Shown here piece after piece: positions 1-8,413 of a stretch of 64,000 nt of DNA (the first letter of the stretch is position 1; each line of letters begins with the position of its first letter). The notes below the pieces were generated by a model. The model was not told where the DNA came from and did no database searches. It worked only from the letters and a program-made list of their open reading frames with translations. Origin of the DNA: Palaeococcus pacificus DY20341 (lineage in GTDB: Archaea > Methanobacteriota_B > Thermococci > Thermococcales > Thermococcaceae); assembly GCF_000725425.1 (NCBI RefSeq), contig NZ_CP006019.1, forward strand, positions 930,001 to 994,000. Reading direction: 5' to 3'. Position numbers and translations under genes: made by a program.

Positions 1-237
1 AAGCTTACAAACTCGCTTTTGTGGCGTACAGACCATATTTTAGAGACCTTAAACCTAACTGGAAAGCTAGATGAAGATGTATACAGATTGCTAATGGATT
101 TAAAATCAAAGAGGAATAAGTTTATCCATGAGGGGAAGCCTATCAAAAAGGAAGATGCTGGAAAAGTACTTAGTTTTGCTATCTTAATCCTGAGGGAAGA
201 AATTAAGAAAATAACAGGTGATTTCCATGATGAGTGA
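1..237 (+). CDS. HEPN-domain protein, 3' end only
   Basis: The reading frame is open from the first base of the window to a TGA at 235-237, so the gene begins upstream; 78 residues are visible. The tail carries RNKFIH, which fits the R-X4-H signature of HEPN RNase domains, inside a helical, lysine/glutamate-rich context. HEPN domains occur in toxin-antitoxin modules and as RNase parts of restriction-linked suicide systems. The last codons overlap the start of hsdS, which suggests co-transcription and translational coupling with the restriction locus. No partner nucleotidyltransferase is visible because the upstream side is cut. The domain call rests on one short motif; it could also be a helical, non-catalytic DUF86/HEPN relative. 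Confidence 0.55.
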   Translation, partial: KLTNSLLWRTDHILETLNLTGKLDEDVYRLLMDLKSKRNKFIHEGKPIKKEDAGKVLSFAILILREEIKKITGDFHDE

Positions 238-1510
238 AACTAAGTTCAAAAAAACCCCAATCGGCGAGATTCCAGAGGATTGGGAAGTTGTGAAGTTAGG
301 AAAGATAATCGGTTATATAAAAGGCAAAAAACCAAAAATCGTCGCAAAAGAGCCTAAAGATGGATGGTTGCCATATCTCTCGACAGAATATTTACGGAAC
401 AACAATCCAACTCAATTTGTAAAGATAACTGGGAATGAAATTATAGTCGAAGATGGGAATATCCTTCTTTTATGGGATGGCTCTAATGCTGGCGAGTTCT
501 TTTTAGCAAAGAAGGGTGTATTGTCGTCAACTATGGTAAAAATATTCTTGAAAAAAGATGTTTATGATTCGCTGTTCCTATTTTATCTTTTAAAACATAG
601 GGAACCTTTCTTAAAAGGTCAAACAAAAGGCACTGGGATACCCCACGTGGATAAAAATGTTCTTAATGCTTTGCTTCTTCCCCTCCCACCTCTCCCCGAA
701 CAAAAGAAAATCGTCGAGATTTTGAGAACTGTTGATGAAGCGATTGAAAAAACAGACTTAGCAATCGAAAAGACGGAGCGCTTAAAGAAGGGCTTGATGC
801 AGAGGCTTTTGACCAAAGGAATCAAGCACGAGCGGTTCAAGAAGACCGAGCTAGGGGAGATTCCTGAGGAGTGGAAGGTTGTAAGAGTTAGAGAGGTTTT
901 AGAACTATTAACAGACTATGAGGCCAATGGTAGTTTTTCTAAATTAAAAGAAAACGTAAGAGTATATGACACACCAAATTATGCATGGTATGTAAGAGCT
1001 ACAGACTTAGAACATAAGCAATATCCTCCCGATGGTGATGTAAGGTACGTGGATAAAGAAAGCTATGAATTTCTTAGAAAGACAAAATTATTTGGTAGAG
1101 AGTTGTTAATGGTAAAACGAGGAGAAGTCGGGAAGGTTTACATTATGCCTCATGTTAAAATGCCTGCAACATTAGGCCCTAATTTATATCTGTTAAAACT
1201 AAAAAATGAACTTGTGGATAATGTGTTTCTGTATTACTATTTTACATCTCCTTTTGGAAAAAGAGAGCTTAAACGTAGAAATGCTCCAACAACTTTGGGA
1301 GCTCTTTACAAAGAAGATGTCAAAAACTTTAGAATTCCTCTCCCACCCCTCGAAGAGCAAAAGAAAATCGCTGAAATCCTTATGACCGTTGATAAAAAGC
1401 TCGAACTCCTGAGAAAGCGCAAGGAAAAGCTTGAGAGGATTAAGAAGGGCTTTATGAAGGATTTGCTGACGGGGAGGAGGGTATCTGTTACAACCGAAAA
1501 GCATAAATAA
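230..1510 (+). CDS. hsdS: Type I restriction-modification specificity subunit HsdS
   Basis: This 426-residue protein is the DNA-recognition subunit that directs the HsdM methylase and HsdR translocase. It has the usual two-fold layout: two target-recognition domains, each opened by a related segment (PIGEIPEDWEVVKLG near residue 10 and ELGEIPEEWKVVRV near residue 205) and closed by a helical spacer beginning LPPLPEQKKI or LPPLEEQKKI. The two recognition halves differ, as expected for a bipartite asymmetric site. An AGGTGAT Shine-Dalgarno at 216-222 fits the ATG at 230 (spacing 7) better than the in-frame GTG at 218, which lies inside that site. hsdM is not seen downstream, so it should lie upstream of the window; hsdR follows after one inserted gene. 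Confidence 0.93.
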   Translation: MSETKFKKTPIGEIPEDWEVVKLGKIIGYIKGKKPKIVAKEPKDGWLPYLSTEYLRNNNPTQFVKITGNEIIVEDGNILLLWDGSNAGEFFLAKKGVLSSTMVKIFLKKDVYDSLFLFYLLKHREPFLKGQTKGTGIPHVDKNVLNALLLPLPPLPEQKKIVEILRTVDEAIEKTDLAIEKTERLKKGLMQRLLTKGIKHERFKKTELGEIPEEWKVVRVREVLELLTDYEANGSFSKLKENVRVYDTPNYAWYVRATDLEHKQYPPDGDVRYVDKESYEFLRKTKLFGRELLMVKRGEVGKVYIMPHVKMPATLGPNLYLLKLKNELVDNVFLYYYFTSPFGKRELKRRNAPTTLGALYKEDVKNFRIPLPPLEEQKKIAEILMTVDKKLELLRKRKEKLERIKKGFMKDLLTGRRVSVTTEKHK

Positions 1511-1531
1511 TGACAACAATATACCGTTAAC

Positions 1532-1774
1532 ATCCCGGTGGGCCTCCTGCTCCTGATGATCTCGGGAACCGTCAGCCCCGACATAGTTTCAGCAGTCGTT
1601 GGGGTGATTGACATGGTGGTTCGAGCAACTTCAAGGTTCCCGAGATGGGGGGCGGCCCTCCTCCGGACTTCTGGGGGCGACGGAAGGAGGGAGAAGGAGG
1701 CCCGGGGGTAGAGGCTCGGGAGGGCCACCCCTAGGAGGGCGCGGTCATGGGGGTTCGAATCCCCCCGTCCCCCG
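1532..1774. other. G+C-rich patch, probable remnant of an integrated element
   Basis: Between hsdS and the next gene about 240 bases switch abruptly to roughly two-thirds G+C (by eye), while the flanks are A+T-rich. On the + strand a frame with no convincing start reads as a hydrophobic stretch (PVGLLLLMISGTVSPDIV) followed by an Arg/Gly-rich tail, ending at a TAG near 1711. The codon use differs from the neighbours, so this could be the 3' end of a foreign gene. The patch ends in a tRNA 3'-end-like sequence. I favour a leftover of a plasmid or virus that integrated by a tRNA-targeting integrase. A structured RNA is the alternative; I could not fold the patch into a tRNA, SRP RNA or RNase P RNA. 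Confidence 0.4.
1749..1774 (+). repeat. tRNA 3'-end-like sequence (T-arm plus acceptor strand), possible att site
   Basis: Five G, the T-loop TTCGAAT and five C form a perfect T-arm, followed by CGTCCCC, which has the length of a 3' acceptor strand. No matching D-arm or anticodon arm is found upstream, although GGGGGCG near 1672 could pair with the acceptor strand through one G-U. Partial tRNA 3' ends are typical attachment-site scars of archaeal integrative elements. Whether an intact tRNA elsewhere in the genome shares this end cannot be seen here. Confidence 0.4.
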
Positions 1775-1807
1775 ATTCATCTCCTAAAATTTGGAGGGCC
1801 AGATTAT

Positions 1808-2995
1808 ATGAGAAAGGATAATGAGTGGGATACTTGGAAAGAACTTACGAAGAATGGCCCACTTCCTTTAGTTTCACTCGCATATCTAGTAGCAGTTTAT
1901 ACAGTACATAGTTTATGCACCAACATTCAGTGTTTTATTCCTGAGTTCTTAGTTGTAACGACCGGAATCATATTGGTTATTTGGCTAATGAAGAAGTATC
2001 ACGAAACTACCTTGAGAATAAACCGGGAGAAAACTGCTCAAACTACAATCAAACTTATGGAGAAGTACTTCTCTCCTCTAATTTTGGATTTCTTTAAGGC
2101 TCTTGAGCGCAGAGGAATTTTAACTCTGTCCGAGATTGAAAAACAATTGTTCGATAACCTTTCTTTAGCGTTTTTGGTAATAGAACGAGGCGAAGCACTA
2201 GATAAAATTGACAAAAGGTTAAAATATATCATTAGCAATATTCTTGATCAGAAAAATCCAACCCAGTACCGACCATTCCCAAGCATTTCTACGATTTTTA
2301 GACACTTTATGCTCTCAGTAGTTTCAGAGTGGGATACAATAGACAAGGTCATTCCATTTAACCCTAGTCCGGGATTTTCATTATTCCTCGTAATCCCTCG
2401 AAAGAACTCCAAAAACTTGGAAGACAAAATCATAGAGGAGTATCGAAACTATGTTGCTCACTTATACGAGAGTGTTCAAAATGACCCAAATATCGAAGAA
2501 ACCCATAAAAAAATATTTACTAGATGGTTTAATGAATTCTCACCTCCATCCAATCCTATTATCATTGTCGCTTACCCATATCAGACAACAATTGATGTGC
2601 TCTTAGAACGTCTTCCAACAGTAAGCGGAGCAACAGAGGAATACATTAAATTTATCCTTGAATCAAAAATACTTAGACAAAGTTTAGAGATTGGAAATAT
2701 CAAATTAGCCTACTTGTTTGAAGCTGCTAGGTATAACGAGAGTATAGTGAATAAACTCATCAAACTCGATAAAAGACTCAAAATGAAGCTAGGTAATGGA
2801 TCACAGATAACTTTAACTGAATTCATAGGTCTATTGCATCCATATAATCGCCTTTTAACTTCAGTGCAATCTATAGATCCACAGTTATACAATGAAATAA
2901 TCTCGAATACTGGGCCTCTTGCTAATCTTAGAAGGCTAATTAATGATTTAAGACTGGCCATGTATGGAGTACAACCTCAAGGGGAAATGGTTTAA
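1808..2995 (+). CDS. Uncharacterised membrane-anchored protein inside the type I R-M locus
   Basis: This 395-residue protein matches no family I recognise. Residues about 18-62 contain two hydrophobic segments (PLVSLAYLVAVYTVHSL and FLVVTTGIILVIWLM) that form a short N-terminal membrane hairpin. The remaining ~330 residues are soluble, mostly helical and rich in Ile, Asn, Leu and Lys, with no cysteine cluster or nucleotide-binding loop that I can see. The start is fixed by GGAGGG at 1793-1798. The gene sits between hsdS and hsdR and shares their direction. It is more A+T-rich than hsdR, which suggests separate acquisition. It could be an anti-phage effector or membrane tether that uses the R-M locus; that role is inferred from position only. 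Confidence 0.75.
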   Translation: MRKDNEWDTWKELTKNGPLPLVSLAYLVAVYTVHSLCTNIQCFIPEFLVVTTGIILVIWLMKKYHETTLRINREKTAQTTIKLMEKYFSPLILDFFKALERRGILTLSEIEKQLFDNLSLAFLVIERGEALDKIDKRLKYIISNILDQKNPTQYRPFPSISTIFRHFMLSVVSEWDTIDKVIPFNPSPGFSLFLVIPRKNSKNLEDKIIEEYRNYVAHLYESVQNDPNIEETHKKIFTRWFNEFSPPSNPIIIVAYPYQTTIDVLLERLPTVSGATEEYIKFILESKILRQSLEIGNIKLAYLFEAARYNESIVNKLIKLDKRLKMKLGNGSQITLTEFIGLLHPYNRLLTSVQSIDPQLYNEIISNTGPLANLRRLINDLRLAMYGVQPQGEMV

Positions 2996-3053
2996 TCATA
3001 AACATCCGAGCTCTTTAATGCCCGCTTTGTTTATCAATAAACAGGTGACCCCC

Positions 3054-6005
3054 ATGCCCGCTCAAACTCCCGAATACTCTCAATGTGAAAAACCCACAAT
3101 CGAAAGGCTCACCTCTAAGGGCTGGCATTACAAACGAGGAATCGAAGTCCTTGAAAATGAAAAAGAGCCCCTCTTAACTTCTCGATTAAAGCGTGCTCTA
3201 ATGAGGATAAACAACATCAGCGAAGATGAAGCCAATGAAGTTATTAATATCCTAAAAATCACTCCTTCAGGAGTCGAAGGGTCAAGAAAAATGCTCCACT
3301 ACATAAAAGAAGGCGTTCCCCTAAAGGACAAAGAGGACAACACCATAAAAACCGTCCAGCTAATAGATTACGAAAACCTCAATAACAACGAGTTTTTGGT
3401 TGCTAACCAAGTAGGATATCCATTTAAAACAAAAATTCCAGACATTGTTCTCTACATCAATGGAATCCCTCTCGTGATAATTGAGTGTAAGCGGTTAAAG
3501 AAGAGCTGGAAAAAAGCTTACAAGCAGATTAAGGGCTATGAAAAAGAGATGCCTGAGCTTTTCAAGTACGTCCAGTTTGGCGTTGGGATTGGTGATAGGG
3601 TGGTTTATTTCCCCATTGTTCCATGGCTCAAAGATGTGCCGGTCTACGAGTGGAAAGGAGAAAGCTTTGACGACCTCGACAACCTTGCCGAGCTCCTAAC
3701 TCCTTCAACTATCCTCGACATTTTGAGATACTTCATCTTTTACCGCGAGAATAAGGGAGTTTTTACAAAAGTGCTTCCAAGATATATGCAGTATAGAGCA
3801 GTGGGCAAAGTGGTCGAGAGAGCGGTGAGCTATGCGAAAGGAGAGATCAAGAGGAATAAAGGATTGATATGGCACTGGCAGGGGAGCGGAAAAACCTTAA
3901 CTATGATATTCTCCGCTTACAAGATTAAGCGCCTTTTAGGGAACCCCACGATTTTCTTTGTTGTTGATAGGCGAGAGCTTGAGGAGCAGCTTGCTGGAGA
4001 GCTTAAAGCCGTCGGGCTTAGCTTTGAAGTCATAAGCTCTATAAAAGGTCTCAAAGAGGTTCTGATGCACTCGGATGGGAAGAGGGGCATTTTCATAACA
4101 CTAATCCATAAGTTCAGAGAAGAAGAGCTAAGGGAGGTTAAAGAGGCCCTTGAAAAGGTGAGCAAAAGGAGAAAAACAATAATGAACCGCAGGGATGTTA
4201 TAGCTTTCATTGATGAGGGCCATAGAACCCAGTACGGGGAATTAGCCTCTACAATGCGCACCATTCTTAAAAACGCCTCATTTTTTGCCTTTACGGGAAC
4301 TCCAATATCAAAGAAGGAAAGGGACACCTATGCAACTTTTGGCTACGATGATGAGCCCTACCTGGACAGGTACTTCATAATAGACTCCATTGCCGATGGT
4401 TTCACTGTTAAAATAGCATATCAAGCAAGGCTCGAAGAGAGGGTCCACTTAAAAAAGGATTACTTGGAGGCGTTCCTCTCGTCTAAGCTCGAAGAAATTC
4501 CGGAAGAGTATCGTGGGAGGGTCAAAGAAGAGCTTAGAAAGAAGTTGGACATGATAAAATTGCTCCTAAAGAATCCGAAAAGGATTGATGTAATAGCTGA
4601 GGACATCGCGAGGCATTATCAGGAGAATGTTAATCCATTTAAGGCCATGGTGGTTGCGGTCGATAGGGAAGCTTGTGTTCTCTACAAGAGAGCTCTCGAC
4701 AATATTCTTCCTAAAGAGTACAGCGAAGTGGTGATGACATTCAACCAAAACGATCCCGAGATAGTGGAAAAGTACCACGATGAACTCAAAGAGAGGTTTC
4801 AAAATAAGAGCGACGAAGAGATAAGAGAAGAGATAGTCACGGCGTTTAAGAATAAGGAGCATCCAAAGATACTAATCGTGACGGAGATGCTTTTAACTGG
4901 TTTTGATGCTCCCATACTGCAAACTATGTACTTGGACAAACCTTTAAAGGAGCACCGCCTCCTCCAGGCAATAGCAAGGACAAACAGGCCGTTCTTTAAG
5001 AATGGGGAGAACATCAAAGCTTTTGGTCTCATCGTTGATTACGTTGGAGTCTTTAAAGATCTTAAGAAGGCATTGGAAATCTATGATGAGAGAGATATAA
5101 AGGGCGTTGCCTACGACGTTGATAAAATTAAGAAGGAGCTTAGAAGCAAGATAAATGAAGCCATGAAGTTCTTTGAGGGAGTTGTGGTAAGTGATGACAG
5201 GGAGGTAATAATGGAGGCTGTAAAGCTTCTTTTCCAAAACAACACGTGGGAGGAATTCCAAAAGCTATACAAGGAGATCAGGTATTATTACAAACTCCTA
5301 AAGGAGGATAGGTGGGAGTTTAGGGATACCTTTTCATGGCTCACGGAGGTTTACTATGCCTATAATTCAAAGATTAATGGTCTCGATCCGGAGATTGAGC
5401 AAAAAATGGACGAGTTCCTCAGCGAAGCCCTCAAGTTCATTCATGAGACGGTAGATGTGGGAAGGATTAAGAGCGAATTCCCAATAATAGAGCTCGATGA
5501 AGAGTTTCTGAAAAAGGTAATGAAAAAGACCCACAAAGAAAGGGCCTTTTACGATCTGCTCTTTGCAGTTAGGCACTACATAAACACGCACAAAGGCCCA
5601 ATTACGGAAGACTTAGTTGAGCAGGTGGAGAGCATTATAGACAGATGGAAGAAGAGAAAAGAAGACATAGAGCGGCTTTATGAAGAAATACTTGGTGTAG
5701 CTCAAACAATCCAGGAAAGGGAGAAGGAAAGAAAGGCACTCAATTTGAGTGAGCTTGAGTACTCCCTTGTAACTGTGCTAAAGCGCCACGTTAGGAGCGA
5801 CACCCAAAAACTGATTGGAGATATTAAAGACCTTCTCAAGGAAACTGAAAGATTTAGGTTCTCTCGGTGGCAGGAAAAAGCTGATGTAGTAAGTGATGTC
5901 TCTAGGGCAACCATGCTTTTCCTAGTTCGCAGATACCAGGGGAGAATAGACAACATCATAAAGGCAAGGGATGAGGTTCTTGAGGTGTTGAAGCGTTGGA
6001 GCTAA
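3054..6005 (+). CDS. hsdR: Type I restriction enzyme HsdR (endonuclease/translocase subunit)
   Basis: The 983-residue subunit cuts DNA after ATP-driven translocation. The N-terminal part has the PD-(D/E)XK nuclease core (PDIVLYINGIPLVIIECKR). The SF2 motor follows with Walker A (HWQGSGKT), a DEAH-type box written DEGH (FIDEGHR) and motif III FTGTP; the C-terminal third is helical. A good Shine-Dalgarno (AGGTGA, 3043-3048) stands five bases before the ATG at 3054, so I prefer it to the in-frame ATG at 2964, which lies inside the preceding gene. The protein ends by overlapping the next gene by ten bases. All motifs are intact, so the enzyme should be active if HsdM exists upstream of the window. 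Confidence 0.95.
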   Translation: MPAQTPEYSQCEKPTIERLTSKGWHYKRGIEVLENEKEPLLTSRLKRALMRINNISEDEANEVINILKITPSGVEGSRKMLHYIKEGVPLKDKEDNTIKTVQLIDYENLNNNEFLVANQVGYPFKTKIPDIVLYINGIPLVIIECKRLKKSWKKAYKQIKGYEKEMPELFKYVQFGVGIGDRVVYFPIVPWLKDVPVYEWKGESFDDLDNLAELLTPSTILDILRYFIFYRENKGVFTKVLPRYMQYRAVGKVVERAVSYAKGEIKRNKGLIWHWQGSGKTLTMIFSAYKIKRLLGNPTIFFVVDRRELEEQLAGELKAVGLSFEVISSIKGLKEVLMHSDGKRGIFITLIHKFREEELREVKEALEKVSKRRKTIMNRRDVIAFIDEGHRTQYGELASTMRTILKNASFFAFTGTPISKKERDTYATFGYDDEPYLDRYFIIDSIADGFTVKIAYQARLEERVHLKKDYLEAFLSSKLEEIPEEYRGRVKEELRKKLDMIKLLLKNPKRIDVIAEDIARHYQENVNPFKAMVVAVDREACVLYKRALDNILPKEYSEVVMTFNQNDPEIVEKYHDELKERFQNKSDEEIREEIVTAFKNKEHPKILIVTEMLLTGFDAPILQTMYLDKPLKEHRLLQAIARTNRPFFKNGENIKAFGLIVDYVGVFKDLKKALEIYDERDIKGVAYDVDKIKKELRSKINEAMKFFEGVVVSDDREVIMEAVKLLFQNNTWEEFQKLYKEIRYYYKLLKEDRWEFRDTFSWLTEVYYAYNSKINGLDPEIEQKMDEFLSEALKFIHETVDVGRIKSEFPIIELDEEFLKKVMKKTHKERAFYDLLFAVRHYINTHKGPITEDLVEQVESIIDRWKKRKEDIERLYEEILGVAQTIQEREKERKALNLSELEYSLVTVLKRHVRSDTQKLIGDIKDLLKETERFRFSRWQEKADVVSDVSRATMLFLVRRYQGRIDNIIKARDEVLEVLKRWS

Positions 6006-6664
6006 ATTATGAAGTGGTTGTCAGAAATGTGAAGAATCCCAGGATAGAAATAAATGCCAAAGGTAATGTTAAAGTAATAGTCCCACCAAGCCAAGACCCA
6101 GAAGATATTATAAAGAAAAAAAGGGCTTGGATAGAGAGCAAGCTCAATGAACTTGAACAAATTAAAAAGCAGTTCGGCCCGCTCTCGAGCAAGTTTCTTT
6201 TTAACGGCGACTTTTACTCCTTAATCCAAGGTGAGGATTTCTTTGTTAATCCTAAATTTAAAGTAGTCTCCCTGCCCTACGGTGACTTTAAAGTGTTGAA
6301 GAAGTGGCTTAAAGATAGACTTAGGGAAGAGCTTGACTTTAAAGTCCGTCTCTTTGCTTCTATCATGGATGTTAAGTACCGTAAAGTGTACATCAGGTTC
6401 CAGAAGACAAAATGGGCAAGCTGCTCTAAAAAAGGGAATTTGAGCTTTAACTTAGCATTAATGGCGCTCCCCGAAGGGTTAAGGGATTACGTGATAATCC
6501 ATGAACTCGCCCATTTGAGGGCACCGAAACATGGAGACAAGTTTTGGGGGCTTGTAAAGACTTACTATCCCGATTATGCCGAAGCTAAAAAGAAGCTAAG
6601 GTTTTTTTGGCTCCTCCTAGAGTGGAATGAGGTATGGCAAAATTTGAGAGAAGTTAAGGTTTAA
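5996..6664 (+). CDS. YgjP-like (DUF45) zinc metallopeptidase-domain protein
   Basis: This 222-residue protein has the YgjP/WLM-like signature: [16 protein letters not shown] in the middle and the zinc motif HELAHL with a downstream histidine (APKHGDKFW). It starts at a TTG inside the end of hsdR, with AGGTG eight bases before it, so it is translationally coupled to hsdR. YgjP-family genes are frequent companions of type I hsdR in bacteria and archaea; the substrate is unknown. Here it is the fifth gene of the same-direction defence array and is followed by an EVE-domain gene. Confidence 0.85.
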   Translation: MELNYEVVVRNVKNPRIEINAKGNVKVIVPPSQDPEDIIKKKRAWIESKLNELEQIKKQFGPLSSKFLFNGDFYSLIQGEDFFVNPKFKVVSLPYGDFKVLKKWLKDRLREELDFKVRLFASIMDVKYRKVYIRFQKTKWASCSKKGNLSFNLALMALPEGLRDYVIIHELAHLRAPKHGDKFWGLVKTYYPDYAEAKKKLRFFWLLLEWNEVWQNLREVKV

Positions 6665-6698
6665 ATTGATCAAATGCAAGTTTATTGTGGTGATTATT

Positions 6699-7130
6699 AT
6701 GGCCTACTGGCTCTGCATAACTAATAGAGACAATTGGGAAGTTGTCAAGAAGAAGAATGTTTGGGGCGTGCCAAAGAGGCACAAGAACACAATAGCAAAA
6801 GTAAAGCCCGGTGATAAGCTCCTCATCTACGTCAAGCAGGAGCGCAAAGACAAACAAATCTTAGAACCAAAAATCGTTGGGATTTATGAAGTTGTGAGCG
6901 AGGTTTACAGTGACTCCACAAAAATCTTCAAGTCTCCACCTCACTCAAACGAGACTTATCCATTAAGAGTCAAAATCAAGCCCATAAAGCTTGGCGAAGT
7001 TGAGTTTAAGCCTTTGATTCCAAAATTAAAATTCATCACAAACAAGAAGCGTTGGAGCGGCCATTTGATGGGTAAAGCCATGAGAGAAATTCCAGAAGAG
7101 GACTACAAACTGATTGAAAGTCTGTTTTAA
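6699..7130 (+). CDS. EVE-domain (PUA-like) protein
   Basis: A 143-residue EVE-domain protein. The start [13 protein letters not shown] and the pattern [13 protein letters not shown] followed by IVGIYEV match this PUA-superfamily fold, which binds modified bases in nucleic acids. The ATG at 6699 has GGTGAT four bases upstream; an in-frame TTG at 6666 would add eleven residues without a better ribosome site. EVE proteins are often coded beside restriction systems and are thought to sense modified DNA or RNA, which fits its place at the end of the hsd array. Its exact ligand cannot be read from sequence. Confidence 0.82.
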   Translation: MAYWLCITNRDNWEVVKKKNVWGVPKRHKNTIAKVKPGDKLLIYVKQERKDKQILEPKIVGIYEVVSEVYSDSTKIFKSPPHSNETYPLRVKIKPIKLGEVEFKPLIPKLKFITNKKRWSGHLMGKAMREIPEEDYKLIESLF

Positions 7131-7426
7131 CCTTTAAATTTTGAATAACAACCTCGAAACATTCCGCCATCCGATAGGATACTTGAGCGTTAGCGTAAGG
7201 TTTGAAGAGTTTGTATGTCTTCAAAAAACGGAAATTTTAATTTAAGCTCAAGTGGAAACCAGCGAATCTAACTTGTTTTTCTCCCCCCAACGTCCGAAGG
7301 ACGCTCTCATCAGTAAAACACTGTAAAACGAGCAAGTTTGAAGGGAGCTAACTCGAAAAACAGAATTCTAAAATGGACATACCAGCTTTGATCAAACTTT
7401 TGCTTGGCAAAAGTTTGTGAGAAGTA
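7131..7426. other. Non-coding stretch between EVE gene and tRNA-His
   Basis: No open frame of useful length is seen on either strand. The stretch is A+T-rich, with one small hairpin (CGTCC-GAA-GGACG, 7291-7303) and a longer perfect inverted repeat close to the tRNA end, listed separately. It marks the border between the defence genes and the core genome. Confidence 0.6.
7393..7417. repeat. Perfect 11-bp inverted repeat with 3-nt loop
   Basis: CAAACTTTTGC and GCAAAAGTTTG are exact reverse complements separated by TTG. The element lies ten bases beyond the 3' end of tRNA-His, on the downstream side of that gene. It may be a transcript-end hairpin, a protein-binding palindrome or a trace of an integrated element; sequence alone does not decide. 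Confidence 0.7.
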
Positions 7427-7504
7427 TGGGGCCGGGGCCGGGATTTGAACCCGGGCTAGGGGATCCACAGTCCCCTGTGCTAACCAGGCTACACCACCCC
7501 GGCC
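7427..7504 (-). tRNA. tRNA-His (GTG)
   Basis: Read on the minus strand it folds as a full cloverleaf: acceptor GCCGGGG/CCCCGGC, D-arm, anticodon loop with GTG, T-loop TTCAAAT and an encoded CCA. The base before the acceptor is a G and the discriminator is a C, giving the G-1:C73 pair that identifies histidine tRNA. The coordinates include G-1 and CCA. Confidence 0.97.
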
Positions 7505-7545
7505 ATGCCGCTTCCTTCGGAAGCCGACACTTACTCATGGGCATA

Positions 7546-7563
7546 GATTTATAAAGTTTTCGC
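7546..7563 (-). promoter_or_regulatory. BRE/TATA promoter of tRNA-His
   Basis: On the minus strand GCGAAAACTTTATAAATC gives a BRE-like element plus a TATA box. It lies about 47 bases before the mature 5' end, so the precursor would have a leader of roughly 20 nt, which contains a small hairpin (GCTTCC-TTC-GGAAGC, 7510-7524). The same 18-mer, with one change, stands before tRNA-Met at 20445-20462. Confidence 0.75.
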
Positions 7564-7590
7564 AAACTAATTCAAGCAGGGGTGAGCATA

Positions 7591-8208
7591 GTGAGAGCAA
7601 AGAGAGAAGCGCTCGTGAGCTTGTTCACCGCACTGAAGGAGAGAAAAGTAGATGCAGATATAATAGACCTCCTCATGCTCATAAACTCCATCAAAGGTAT
7701 CTATACAACCTCATCATGCTCCGGAAGGATAGGCATCTTAGAGGAGCCGTACCTAGGCTCAAAGCCCCTAAGCAGATGGCTCTTAAAAAAGCACGCCCCA
7801 ATTATGTTTGAAGAAGCAAAGGAAAGCCTAAAAAATGCTGAGAGGGGCATGATATCCCTAAAGTCCCAGCCTCCGATATTTCACATCGTAGCGGAAGACT
7901 TGAGACTAGCAAAGAAAGTCCACGAGCTTGGTCTAGCGTCAGGCTTTAAGTACACGACTTTCAAGGCTTTAAAAGGAAGCAGGGTTCTGGTTGAGATAAA
8001 CGGAACGGAGTATCTAACCGCCCCTCTGGGAAAGGATGGGAGGATTTTAGCAACGGATGAGCACTTAGCTTTCAGTGTTGAGATGGGAAATCAAATGCTT
8101 ATTCGGGCAAAATCTAGGATTCCTAGGCTCTGGGAGAACTTTGAAAAGCTGAAGGCCAATTTGGGGGAAGACAATCTCTTTTACGAAGTTAAATCAAAGC
8201 TCGAGTAA
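7591..8208 (+). CDS. taw3: tRNA wybutosine/wyosine-synthesis methyltransferase Taw3
   Basis: A TYW3/Taw3-family protein of 205 residues, an N4-methyltransferase acting on the tricyclic base at position 37 of tRNA-Phe. The family core INSIKGIYTTSSCSGRI is present near residue 32, followed by the typical PPIFHIVAEDL segment. A strong site (GGGGTGA, 7579-7585) stands five bases before the GTG at 7591; the earlier in-frame GTG at 7582 lies inside that site and is rejected. The gene is monocistronic, lies divergent to tRNA-His and may share its palindromic TTTATAAA region. Confidence 0.9.
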   Translation: MRAKREALVSLFTALKERKVDADIIDLLMLINSIKGIYTTSSCSGRIGILEEPYLGSKPLSRWLLKKHAPIMFEEAKESLKNAERGMISLKSQPPIFHIVAEDLRLAKKVHELGLASGFKYTTFKALKGSRVLVEINGTEYLTAPLGKDGRILATDEHLAFSVEMGNQMLIRAKSRIPRLWENFEKLKANLGEDNLFYEVKSKLE

Positions 8209-8234
8209 TCTTTCATCACTTTTTAAAACGCGGC

Positions 8235-8252
8235 ACCGCAAGATTTATAAAT
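8235..8252 (+). promoter_or_regulatory. BRE/TATA promoter of tRNA-Arg(TCT)
   Basis: ACCGCAAGATTTATAAAT stands about 31 bases before the mature tRNA start, the distance expected for archaeal TFB/TBP promoters. The first 17 bases recur exactly before the tRNA-Phe/tRNA-Gly pair at 28292-28308. Confidence 0.8.
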
Positions 8253-8278
8253 ACTATTCTTTGATTTAAGCTTGACAT

Positions 8279-8355
<77 letters not shown>

Positions 8356-8413
8356 TCCATCAAACCCCTAGTTTTAAGATAGGTTCTTAGAGCATCTAAA
8401 TGGGGGGATTGGG

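Noticed and set aside
1532-1774. Complete tRNA, SRP RNA or RNase P RNA in the G+C-rich patch
   Set aside because: A T-arm and acceptor strand are clear, but no D-arm or anticodon arm can be paired, and the SRP and RNase P core motifs are absent.
2964-3053. Longer HsdR N-terminus from the ATG at 2964
   Set aside because: It overlaps the preceding gene and has no ribosome site, while AGGTGA stands five bases before 3054.
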